Assembly: GCA_041635755.1 (NCBI GenBank)
Contig: JBFKUL010000153.1
Coordinates: 1-7,100, forward strand
DNA from: JBFKUL01 sp041635755
GTDB lineage: Bacteria; Pseudomonadota; Gammaproteobacteria; Burkholderiales; SG8-39
Length of the DNA stretch: 7,100 nucleotides
Direction of reading: 5' to 3'
Position numbers and translations under genes: made by a program. Under the pieces are notes generated by a model. That model did no database searches, was not told the DNA's origin, and saw only the letters and a program-made list of their open reading frames with translations. Each line of letters starts with the position of its first letter. Positions within the stretch are counted from its first letter, which is position 1. Below are positions 1 to 5,859 of this stretch, piece by piece.

Positions 1-537
1 AAAGTCGTCGCGCGAGTAGCCGAACAGATCGACGGTCATCTGGCAGCCGATCAGCTGAACATCCGACTCGATGCACGCCTGGCGCAGTTCGGCGACCTGC
101 GCCACGCCCTTGTTCGCGATGGTCTGCTTCATGAGCGTGGTGGCGAGCGTCTCGAAGCCCGGCACCACCGCCTGCACGGCGTTCGGGATGTTCCAGTTGA
201 TGTCCTTGAACCACTCGGGGCCGAAAGGCATCTTCATCGGCATGCCCGGATTGCCGAGCGGGCTCACCTTGAGATCGCTGATGTCCTTTCGGAGCAGCTG
301 CAGGCCGTAGAAGGTAAAGAACATCGAAACGTTCCAGCCGAGCGCGGCGGCGGTCGAGGCGAGAATGAACGGCGGGTAGGCCCAGTCGAGCGTGCCCTTG
401 GTGGCGATGATGGTCATCGAGGGGGTCTTGTTCTCGCGCAGCTCGGCGAGCTTTTCCTCGAGCTTTTGCGGCAGCAACTCGTCGAGACGTTGCCGGATCA
501 GGTCGTCGAGCAGGGCCTTGTCGGGTGCAGCGTCCAT
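1..537 (-). CDS. dsrE2: DsrE2-type sulfurtransferase, partial (3' end beyond window)
   Basis: The first 179 residues are present without a stop; the C-terminus lies outside the window. Start ATG at 537 is preceded by a GGAGGA Shine-Dalgarno six bases upstream. Residues 7-36 form a charged, probably helical N-terminal extension rich in Leu, Glu and Lys. From about residue 40 the DsrE/DsrF-like fold begins (MTIIATKGTLDWAYPP), followed by a hydrophobic stretch (about 56-82) of the kind that led DsrE2 proteins to be predicted as membrane-associated. Two cysteines, C155 and C165 (in IGCQMTVDLFGY), match the cysteine-bearing segment of DsrE2 proteins and are candidate persulfide carriers. Known family members exchange sulfane sulfur with TusA, rhodaneses or other DsrE proteins and are common partners of sHdr systems. 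It is probably the DsrE2B subtype of such loci, but the subtype is inferred. It is separated from lipS by an AT-rich spacer, so it may have its own promoter. Confidence 0.85.
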   Translation of the reverse strand, partial: MDAAPDKALLDDLIRQRLDELLPQKLEEKLAELRENKTPSMTIIATKGTLDWAYPPFILASTAAALGWNVSMFFTFYGLQLLRKDISDLKVSPLGNPGMPMKMPFGPEWFKDINWNIPNAVQAVVPGFETLATTLMKQTIANKGVAQVAELRQACIESDVQLIGCQMTVDLFGYSRDDF

Positions 538-654
538 AGCGTGTCCTCCATGTCGACGGCGGGTAACGCTGAACTGTATATCCTTATTTACTTATATTCC
601 GCGGGCCCGCCGTATGTGTAAATCAAAGCTTTTTATGGCCATATCCAAATTCGA
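538..654 (-). other. AT-rich spacer before dsrE2, possible promoter/operator region
   Basis: This 117-bp gap separates the lipS stop from dsrE2. It is clearly AT-richer than the rest of the window (for example 571-600 has only 8 G/C in 30). It holds two perfect 10-bp palindromes, GCGGGCCCGC (601-610) and TATGGCCATA (634-643), and a direct repeat ATATCCWWAT at 578-587 and 641-650, offset by 63 bp. On the minus strand TTTACA is followed after 18-20 bases by AATATA/TATAAG, a poor but possible sigma-70-like pair. No hairpin followed by a T-run was found, so I do not call a terminator. A promoter or regulator site for dsrE2 is plausible but unproven. Confidence 0.4.
544..549 (-). promoter_or_regulatory. 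Shine-Dalgarno site of dsrE2
   Basis: GGAGGA on the minus strand, six bases before the ATG at 537. This fixes the dsrE2 start and excludes in-frame alternatives further into the gene. Confidence 0.8.
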
Positions 655-1785
655 CTACAGACCCACCTTGAGGTTCTCCCCGTGCAGCTGGCGGCGGATC
701 CCGGTCACGTCGCGCTTGGCCGGAGCAAACGGAAAGGACAGGATGTCCGTCGGGCTCGAGTCGCCGTAGGGCCGGTTGCAGGCTGAGACGTCGTCCTCCT
801 TGCCCGGACAGCCGGAGGTACGGAAGGGCGTGCCCGAGGCGACGATCGGCTCGAGCGCCTCGTGCGGCAGGCCGAAGTCCCGCACGCACCCCTGCTGGTC
901 GAACGCCATGGCCTCGAAACGCACACCGCGATAGTCGATGAGGTAGCGGGCGAGCTGCACCCGGCGCCACTGCCCGCGATCGACCGGCGGCCAGTCTTCC
1001 ATCAGCGAGCCGCGCTCGGGAAAGAACGCGAACATGTGGTTATGGCCGCCCCTGTCGCGGATCTGCTGCGCCACCGCCAGGATCTCGCGCTCGGTCTCAC
1101 CCATGCCGCAGATGAGATGTGCGCCGAACTTCTCCGGCCCGAAGATTTCCGCGGCCCACTCGAGCGTGCGCCAGTAGCGCTCGAAGCTGTGCGGGCTGTC
1201 GACGCCCTTGCCGCGCGTGCGCTCGAAGATCTCCGGCGTCACCGCGTCGAGCGCCACCGTGAAGATGTCGGCACCCAGGTCGCGCAGACGCACCAGGTCG
1301 TCCCGCTCCAGGGTGGTCGGGTTGGACAGGATCGAAACCGGCACCTGCGGCACGGCGCGCACCCATTTCTCGAGCAGCACGAAGGTGTCGTCGTTCGAGT
1401 TCGGGTGCGTGATCATCGAGATGCACATGCGCTGAAACCGCCCTCGGTCGGTGCCGCCTTGCATGCGCTCGAGCACTTCCTCGTAGCGCGCCGTGGGCCA
1501 GTCGACGCGGATGAAGTTGCGGTCGGCGTAGTCGCGCGCCTCCTCGCGGTGGCGCGCCAATCCGCAGTAGGCGCAGTTGGCCCGGCAGCCTTCCGGGTAG
1601 GTGACGAGAAGGTTCAGGCAGTGTGTGCATCCCGTGCGATGCATCTTGCCCGGAACAAGGCCCAGCGTAATCGCCGCCGCGGTGCTCATCTGCACGTATT
1701 CGGGCGAGCGCATCTGGGGCGTCTTGATGTGATAGTTCGGCCGGTAAAAGCGCACCGGCGTGGCACTGCCCGTATCGAAGTCCAT
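655..1785 (-). CDS. lipS2: Radical SAM lipoyl synthase component (LipS, COG2516-like)
   Basis: A 376-residue radical SAM protein of the biotin-synthase-related type. The CX3CX2C motif that binds the SAM-cleaving [4Fe-4S] cluster is at C67, C71 and C74 (EGCRANCAYCGLA). Additional cysteines C53 and C56 (TGCTHC) just before it, and C300, C326 and C336 near the C-terminus, are candidate ligands for a second cluster, as expected for LipS enzymes that carry two [4Fe-4S] clusters. LipS1 and LipS2 together replace classical LipA: LipS2 inserts sulfur at C8 of protein-bound octanoate, LipS1 then at C6. The substrate here would be the lipoyl domain of the LbpA proteins. ATG at 1785 has GGAG six bases upstream and lies 10 bases after the hbpS-like stop. 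The LipS identity is well supported by sequence type and neighbours; which of the two genes is LipS1 and which LipS2 is my less certain assignment. It was formerly annotated as biotin synthase, but no bio genes are nearby. Confidence 0.85.
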   Translation of the reverse strand: MDFDTGSATPVRFYRPNYHIKTPQMRSPEYVQMSTAAAITLGLVPGKMHRTGCTHCLNLLVTYPEGCRANCAYCGLARHREEARDYADRNFIRVDWPTARYEEVLERMQGGTDRGRFQRMCISMITHPNSNDDTFVLLEKWVRAVPQVPVSILSNPTTLERDDLVRLRDLGADIFTVALDAVTPEIFERTRGKGVDSPHSFERYWRTLEWAAEIFGPEKFGAHLICGMGETEREILAVAQQIRDRGGHNHMFAFFPERGSLMEDWPPVDRGQWRRVQLARYLIDYRGVRFEAMAFDQQGCVRDFGLPHEALEPIVASGTPFRTSGCPGKEDDVSACNRPYGDSSPTDILSFPFAPAKRDVTGIRRQLHGENLKVGL

Positions 1786-1791
1786 GCGGCG

Positions 1792-1795
1792 CTCC
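1792..1795 (-). promoter_or_regulatory. Shine-Dalgarno site of the distal lipS gene
   Basis: The minus strand reads TAGGGAGCGCCGCATG: the upstream stop codon TAG is followed directly by GGAG, and the ATG comes six bases later. This supports the start at 1785 and re-initiation by ribosomes finishing the preceding gene. Confidence 0.7.
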
Positions 1796-2284
1796 CTACA
1801 GCTCGATGTCCACGCGGATGGCGTCGATGCCCGCCTGCGCGCACTTGTCGTCCTCGGCGCCGCCGGGCGCGCCCGAGACGCCGATCGCGCCGAGCAGCGA
1901 GCCGCCTGCCTGGATCATCAGGCCGCCGCCCACGGTGGCCACGCCTGGACGGTGACGAATGCCGCTCATCGGACCGCGCTCGCTCGCTTGCGCGAGCTCG
2001 CTCGTGTTGGTGCGAAAGCTCACCGCGGTCCACGCCTTGGCAGCGGCCATGTCGGGCGTGTGCGGCCCCGCGAATCGGTCGCGCAGCATCACCTGCGGCA
2101 CGCCCATGCGATCGACCACCGCCACCGTGGCCTGGAAGCCGCTCGCCCGGCAGCTCTTCTGCGCCGCGAGCGCCGCCTTGAGCGCAGTCTCGGGCGTCAG
2201 GACGCGCATCTGGAAAGTAGCCTCGGCAAGGGCACCGACGGGCAGTGCGGCGAAGGCCAGCAACGCAACGGCGAATTTCTTCAT
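1796..2284 (-). CDS. Exported HbpS/GlcG-like (DUF336) heme-binding family protein
   Basis: A 162-residue protein. Residues 1-20 form a Sec signal peptide (MKK, hydrophobic core AVALLAFAALPVG, likely cut after ALA before EA), so the mature protein of about 140 residues should be periplasmic. The rest matches the HbpS/GlcG family (PF03928): the hydrophobic strand VAVVDRMGVPQVMLRDRFAG, a Gly-rich segment PGVATVGGGLMIQAGG (113-128), and the C-terminal signature IGVSGAPGGAEDDKCAQAG (134-152). Cysteines are C45 and C148. Some family members bind heme, others have no known ligand; I see no heme CXXCH motif. The ATG overlaps the lipT stop as ATGA, with GGAGGA five bases upstream, so translation is coupled to lipT, and lipS follows 10 bases later. 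A periplasmic protein amid cytoplasmic lipoylation genes is unexpected, and its role in the pathway is unknown. A longer same-frame reading through from 3442 is open only because of the GC-rich overlap with lipT. Confidence 0.85.
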   Translation of the reverse strand: MKKFAVALLAFAALPVGALAEATFQMRVLTPETALKAALAAQKSCRASGFQATVAVVDRMGVPQVMLRDRFAGPHTPDMAAAKAWTAVSFRTNTSELAQASERGPMSGIRHRPGVATVGGGLMIQAGGSLLGAIGVSGAPGGAEDDKCAQAGIDAIRVDIEL

Positions 2285-3384
2285 GACGTTCCTCCTGGAT
2301 GGTGGATCGGCCGGGATTGATCGGCCGCGTAGTACTCGTTGAAGGCGATCCAGCCGCCGCGGTGCGCCGCATCTGTCGCGGCCCGCGGCGTGTCCCAGAT
2401 CTCGGCCATGCGGCGCCGCGCGACGAGCGCGCGCTCGAGCGCGGGGCCGAACTCCTCGCGCATCTCCTCCTCGTAGGCGGTGAGCGCGTTGCGCTCGCCC
2501 GCAAGCCAGCGCGCCACGGCGGCGCCGGCGCGCTCCCCGGAGACCACGGCCGGCGCGATACCGCCACCGGTAATCGGGTGCGTGAAGCCTGCGGCGTCCC
2601 CCGCGAACAGCGCTGCGCCAACGACCAGACGTTCGCGCAGTCCTCCGACGGGGATCGGTCCGCCGGTGCGCAGTAGCACCTCGCCGCCCACGCGGCCTTC
2701 CGCCGCAAGCGTTGCGTGCAGCGCTTCGAGCGGAACCTTGAGATCCGCCTCGAACGCCGGGTCCAGCCCGACGCCGAGATTGGCGACACTGCCCTTCGGA
2801 AACAGCCACGCGTAGCCGCCCGGATAGCGCGGGGAGAGCCAGATGTCGGTGTCGCGATGCTCGCGCAACAGCGGCACGGTGTACTGGCGCGTTGTCACCA
2901 GCGGCAACCGGGGCAGGTCCAGGCAGGCGGCGACCGCAGAAAGCGGGCCATCCGCGGCGACGAGCGCCCGATACCCGATCTCGCGCAGACCGCCCGCGGT
3001 GCTCACGCGCGCCGTGCGCGCTTCGGCGTCGACGCTGCGCAGCGCGCTGTCGGTCCAGAGCAATGCACCCTCGCCTTGCGCCTGGCGTGCGAGCGCCTGG
3101 TCGAAGCGGTCGCGCCGGATCATCAGCCCGGCGAAGCCGCGCGCGCTGCGTGCGCCCGAAGGCAGATAGGTGGACATGCCCTCGATCGGCTGAGCGCGCA
3201 CCTCGCCCTGCGCGTAGCGCCCAAGCGGCAGAGGGATGAACTCGGCGCATTGCACCGGAACACCGACAACCTTCTTTTTCTCGAGCGCGATGACCGAAAG
3301 ACCGGCCCGCGCCGCAATCGCGGCGGCGCTCGCGCCAGCCGGGCCGAGGCCCACCACCAGCAGGTCGCAAGCGCGCGCGGCCAT
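2281..3384 (-). CDS. lipT: FAD-dependent oxidoreductase LipT (geranylgeranyl-reductase-like)
   Basis: A 367-residue flavoprotein of the geranylgeranyl reductase family. The N-terminal Rossmann motif VVGLGPAGASAA (GxGxxG at 12-17) binds the ADP part of FAD, with the strand-end acidic residue at E35 (VIALEKK). AADGPLS (143-149), YAWLFPKG (191-198) and the second FAD motif AGDAAGFTHPITGGGI (261-276) follow in the usual order. Genes of this kind lie next to lipS1, lipS2 and slpl in sHdr loci and are named lipT. A role as NAD(P)H-dependent electron donor for the radical SAM lipoyl synthases has been proposed; I infer it here from context. It is likely cytoplasmic, since there is no signal peptide. 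I chose ATG 3384 (MAARACDLL), two bases after the slpl stop, because the family begins right at the FAD strand. ATG 3423 would add 13 residues and overlap slpl by 37 bases. The stop overlaps the next start as ATGA. Confidence 0.85.
   Translation of the reverse strand: MAARACDLLVVGLGPAGASAAAIAARAGLSVIALEKKKVVGVPVQCAEFIPLPLGRYAQGEVRAQPIEGMSTYLPSGARSARGFAGLMIRRDRFDQALARQAQGEGALLWTDSALRSVDAEARTARVSTAGGLREIGYRALVAADGPLSAVAACLDLPRLPLVTTRQYTVPLLREHRDTDIWLSPRYPGGYAWLFPKGSVANLGVGLDPAFEADLKVPLEALHATLAAEGRVGGEVLLRTGGPIPVGGLRERLVVGAALFAGDAAGFTHPITGGGIAPAVVSGERAGAAVARWLAGERNALTAYEEEMREEFGPALERALVARRRMAEIWDTPRAATDAAHRGGWIAFNEYYAADQSRPIHHPGGTS
2290..2295 (-). promoter_or_regulatory. Shine-Dalgarno site of the HbpS-like gene, inside lipT
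   Basis: GGAGGA on the minus strand, encoding the Gly-Gly near the lipT C-terminus, lies five bases before the ATG at 2284. It decides the start of the exported protein and shows that the signal peptide is genuine. Confidence 0.8.
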
Positions 3385-3386
3385 GC

Positions 3387-4166
3387 TCAGGCGGCCCTCT
3401 CGGCGAGCGACACGCCAACCCACTCGGGACTATCCATTTCAACGAGCGCGGCCGCGCTGCGCCGACGCTCCGCCTCGTTCAGCTCGCCCGACTCGATGGC
3501 AACGCTGAACTCGCTGCCGAAAGCCTCGATGAATGCCCCGCGCAACGCCGCGGGCGACGGCAAGGTGCCGAGCAGCTCGCGCAGATTGACGATGCTCGCG
3601 CGTGCGCCGGCGAGCATGGCCTCGTTAACCTTGCGCGAGGTCGCTGACAGGGCGCGCAGCATGCGCTCGATATCGAAGTCCATCAGCAGCGTGCCCTGGT
3701 ACATGAGCGCGCTGCCTTCGATCGCGCCGCCGGTACCGGAGAGCTTGCGGCCCGCCACCACCAGATCGGTCGGCGCGCGGTACTCGGCTTGTGCACCGAG
3801 CGTACACACAGCGCGCGCGGCCGCCTTGCAGATGCGTTTCGAGATCGCCGGCATCTCGGCCGCCCCGACCTCGGCCCTGTCCAGATAAAGCTCCCAGCCG
3901 AGCACGTTCTCGTCCATGTAGATTGCGCCACCGCCGGTGATGCGCCGCTGCACCGCAACGCCCTGCGCCCGGCAATAGGCAAGGTCGAGCTCCTTGGCCG
4001 GATCGCCGTGCCGGCCGACGAGCGCCGAGGGCTTGAAGCGCAGGAAGCGCAGCGTGCTGGGCGCCTCGCCCGCCTGGCGCGCCTCGAGCAGTGCGCGATT
4101 GAGCGCCATGTTCTCGGCGGCGCCGAGCACTCCAGTGTCGATCCAGCGCCAGGACCTCGCCGCCAT
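3387..4166 (-). CDS. slpl(AB): Lipoate/octanoate:protein ligase sLpl(AB)
   Basis: A 259-residue member of the LplA/biotin-protein-ligase fold. The diagnostic ligand-binding motif RRITGGGAIYMD is at 74-85 (family pattern RRxxGGGxVxHD; Met replaces the usual His), and the lysine-bearing loop DLVVAGRKLSGTGG is at 134-147, with K141 the expected lipoate/lipoyl-adenylate contact. The length is closer to a catalytic domain with only a short C-terminal tail than to full two-domain E. coli LplA (about 340 residues). sLpl(AB) enzymes of sHdr loci attach octanoate or lipoate to the lysine of LbpA, after which LipS1/LipS2 insert the sulfurs. It sits between one lipS gene (two-base gap) and lipT (two-base gap), so the lipoylation genes are translated as a block. 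A housekeeping LplA is unlikely given the neighbours. It is cytoplasmic. Confidence 0.88.
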   Translation of the reverse strand: MAARSWRWIDTGVLGAAENMALNRALLEARQAGEAPSTLRFLRFKPSALVGRHGDPAKELDLAYCRAQGVAVQRRITGGGAIYMDENVLGWELYLDRAEVGAAEMPAISKRICKAAARAVCTLGAQAEYRAPTDLVVAGRKLSGTGGAIEGSALMYQGTLLMDFDIERMLRALSATSRKVNEAMLAGARASIVNLRELLGTLPSPAALRGAFIEAFGSEFSVAIESGELNEAERRRSAAALVEMDSPEWVGVSLAERAA

Positions 4167-4168
4167 GC

Positions 4169-5281
4169 CTATCCCGCCACCACGGGGATTCTGGACAGCC
4201 GGCCCGCGAGCTTGCGGCGCTCAGCCTCGACCAGGAGCACAGGGTCGACGCACGGCGCGGCCGAATCCTCCATCGCGAGCACTTCCTCGCCCACGGCGAT
4301 AGAGCAGCACGCCGGTGTCACCTTGACTTCGTGGCCGAGCTTGAGCGCGAGCTCCACAGTGCCGTCGGCAGGATGCGCAATTCCAGCGAGCCCCGCCATC
4401 ACCGCGTAGCTGTCGATCTCGAGCTTGGCGCGCCCGGCGGGCCGCGCGCAGCCGAGCAGCACCGGCAGACCGGGCAACGCAGCACGCGCATCGAGAAAAA
4501 ACGCGCCGACTTCGCGCGAGGTGGGCGTGGCGAACGGACGCTTCGCGGGCGCGTAGAAGGGCATCACCACTACGAGCACCAGCGCCGCGGGCCGGTGGCG
4601 CGCGATCATTTCGAGCGCGTGCCATTCGCCGAGCAGGCGCCCGTAGTGCAAGCCGATGACGATGTGCGGCACGACCTTCATCGACGTCGCGACCAGATGC
4701 TCGAGCGAGCGCTCGAAATCCATCACCGGCCGGCGCAGGTGATAGACCTGCGACACCGTATCCTGCGCCCCGATCACGTCGAGCATCGCGGCATCGACGC
4801 CCGCTTCCTCGATCGCCTTGGCCGCGTCGCGATCGACCAGCGCCGTGTGCATGGCGATTCGGAACTGCGGGAACGCATCCTTGATGCGCCGCACCGTAGG
4901 CAGGAACGGCCCGTACTCCACTTCGTCGCGGTGGTTCGAGCCGCCCGTGAGCAGCATGCCCTTGGCGCCCGCCTCGACCTGTTCACTGACAACACGCCAC
5001 AGGGCATCGGGGGTGGTCGCCGGGATCATCGGCTCGAGAATCTTCGCCTTGCAGTGATCGCACTGCAGTTTGCAGGCGCCGCCCGTGATCGACACCGCCG
5101 GCCAGGCGCTCTTTCCACATGAGGAGATCTCGCTCGAGGCGTAGGTCTTGAAGGTCGGCGTGTAGAAGTTGATCCCGCGCGCGCCCGCGGCCTGCCGCTC
5201 GAGCCGGGCGATCAGCTCCGCGTCGAGCCGCGCCGCCTCGAGCGCCTCGATGCCTGCCGCCACGTCTGCCCAATGACTCAC
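4169..5281 (-). CDS. lipS1: Radical SAM lipoyl synthase component (LipS, COG1856-like)
   Basis: A 370-residue radical SAM protein. The CX3CX2C cluster motif is at C70, C74 and C77 (ITGGACKLQCDHCKAK), followed by LLTGGSNHRDEVEYGP (110-125), a Gly-rich SAM-binding strand. Extra cysteines at C55 (SSCGKS), C278 (LLGCARPAGR) and C325/C326 (TPACCSIAVG) are candidate ligands for a second [4Fe-4S] cluster. With the other radical SAM protein at 655-1785 it would form the two-enzyme lipoyl synthase that turns octanoyl-LbpA into lipoyl-LbpA. The start is GTG at 5281, preceded by AAAGGGGGGGCG; no in-frame ATG, GTG or TTG lies in the spacer upstream. The stop is two bases before slpl. The protein type (biotin-synthase-like, called LipS in sHdr loci) is clear; the number 1 versus 2 rests on gene order and imperfect recall of the archaeal homologues and may be swapped. 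Confidence 0.85.
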   Translation of the reverse strand: MSHWADVAAGIEALEAARLDAELIARLERQAAGARGINFYTPTFKTYASSEISSCGKSAWPAVSITGGACKLQCDHCKAKILEPMIPATTPDALWRVVSEQVEAGAKGMLLTGGSNHRDEVEYGPFLPTVRRIKDAFPQFRIAMHTALVDRDAAKAIEEAGVDAAMLDVIGAQDTVSQVYHLRRPVMDFERSLEHLVATSMKVVPHIVIGLHYGRLLGEWHALEMIARHRPAALVLVVVMPFYAPAKRPFATPTSREVGAFFLDARAALPGLPVLLGCARPAGRAKLEIDSYAVMAGLAGIAHPADGTVELALKLGHEVKVTPACCSIAVGEEVLAMEDSAAPCVDPVLLVEAERRKLAGRLSRIPVVAG

Positions 5282-5404
5282 CGCCCCCCCTTTGCTCGCA
5301 TCTCCTCCACGCGTTGTTCCTGCAATCGATTCACCGGCGCGCTTTTCCAGAGCGTTGAAGTTGCATTGCGGAACGTCGTCCCACGTTGCAACGTCTCGTT
5401 GTAT
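5282..5404 (-). other. Spacer between lbpA2 and lipS with palindrome and small open frame
   Basis: This 123-bp gap is the longest within the operon. It holds a perfect 12-bp palindrome ACGTTGCAACGT (5383-5394), a second AACGT/ACGTT inverted pair nearby (5372-5387), and GTTGCA repeated at 5360-5365 and 5385-5390. One minus-strand frame is open across it and stops with TGA at 5280-5278, overlapping the lipS GTG start as GTGA. Possible starts are TTG 5391 (37 codons) and GTG 5334 (18 codons), ending VEEMRAKGGR. Third-position GC is lower than in the real genes and no convincing start signal is present, so I do not call a gene. An RNA-level control element or an internal promoter is also possible; I see no good -35/-10 pair. 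Confidence 0.35.
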
Positions 5405-5842
5405 TCAACATCCCGCGAAGCCGTCGGCGGTCATCTTCGCCTCGAAGGCCTGCGCGACCGCCGCTCCGGTAACGAGCGAGCCCGAGTCGCCGTCCCAGTT
5501 GCTCGGCTTGAGCTTGACCATCCAGCCGTTGCCGTAGGGGTCGGCATTGATCGTCTTGGGACTCGCGCTCACCGCGTCGTTCACGGCGACCACTTCGCCC
5601 GCGACCGGCGATTTCACCGGTCCGACCCACTTGCCGGACTCGACCGTCGCCGCGGACTTGTTGGCGTCGACCGAGCGGCCCACTTTCTTCGGCGTGTAGG
5701 CCACCACCTCGCCGGCAAGCGCGCAGGCGTAGGCCGTCATGCCGATCGTCACCGTGCCATCGGCTTCCTTCCTCGCCCAGACGTTGTTCTCCACGTTGTA
5801 ATACAGATCATCGGGAAGGTTGCAGTTCTTGACCGACGCCAT
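5405..5842 (-). CDS. lbpA2: Lipoate-binding protein LbpA2 (GcvH-like)
   Basis: A 145-residue protein with the lipoyl-domain fold of glycine cleavage H protein. The modified lysine is K71 in ATVESGKWVGPVKSPVAGEV; the GKWxGP context, instead of the ESVKA of true GcvH, is the mark of the LbpA proteins of sulfur oxidizers. Downstream, NADPYGNGWMVKLKP (99-113) matches the GcvH segment NxDPYGxGW. Cysteines are C7, C40 and the C-terminal C145. LbpA carries lipoate that shuttles sulfur/electrons at the sHdr complex in the cytoplasm during oxidation of sulfane sulfur to sulfite. ATG 5842 has a strong GAGGAGG site and follows dsrE by 17 bases. The glycine cleavage partners (gcvT, gcvP) are absent, so an H-protein role is unlikely. 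It is the second of two paralogues in this operon. Confidence 0.92.
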   Translation of the reverse strand: MASVKNCNLPDDLYYNVENNVWARKEADGTVTIGMTAYACALAGEVVAYTPKKVGRSVDANKSAATVESGKWVGPVKSPVAGEVVAVNDAVSASPKTINADPYGNGWMVKLKPSNWDGDSGSLVTGAAVAQAFEAKMTADGFAGC

Positions 5843-5846
5843 GCGT

Positions 5847-5853
5847 CCTCCTC
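5847..5853 (-). promoter_or_regulatory. Shine-Dalgarno site of lbpA2
   Basis: GAGGAGG on the minus strand, four bases before the ATG at 5842. It is the strongest ribosome site in the window and suggests high translation of LbpA2. Confidence 0.8.
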
Positions 5854-5859
5854 AAAGAC

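Noticed and set aside
601..643. Palindromes after lipS read as a terminator
   Set aside because: GCGGGCCCGC has no loop and no following T-run on the minus strand, and TATGGCCATA is a weak stem, so intrinsic termination is not supported.
1976..2006. GC-rich repeat and stem-loop (GCTCGCTCG repeated around TTGCGCGAG)
   Set aside because: It lies fully inside the HbpS-like coding region (residues around TNTSELAQASERG) and is explained by Ala/Ser/Glu codon use.
862..2181. A 439-codon open frame on the plus strand opposite lipS and the HbpS-like gene
   Set aside because: The predicted protein is Arg/Ala/His-rich low-complexity sequence with no family features. It is antisense to two recognisable genes, a known effect of strong GC3 bias.
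3385..3423. Longer LipT starting at ATG 3423
   Set aside because: It adds 13 Arg-rich residues before the FAD strand and overlaps the ligase gene; ATG 3384 gives the normal family start and a two-base gap.
1796..3442. A 548-codon minus-strand frame joining a second frame of lipT to the HbpS-like gene
   Set aside because: The first two thirds are Arg-rich shadow sequence within lipT. Only the part from ATG 2284 has a signal peptide, a family match and a Shine-Dalgarno.
655..5281. Biotin synthases (BioB)
   Set aside because: The two radical SAM proteins resemble biotin synthase-related families, but there are no biotin genes nearby and they flank a lipoate ligase and lie beside lipoyl carrier proteins.
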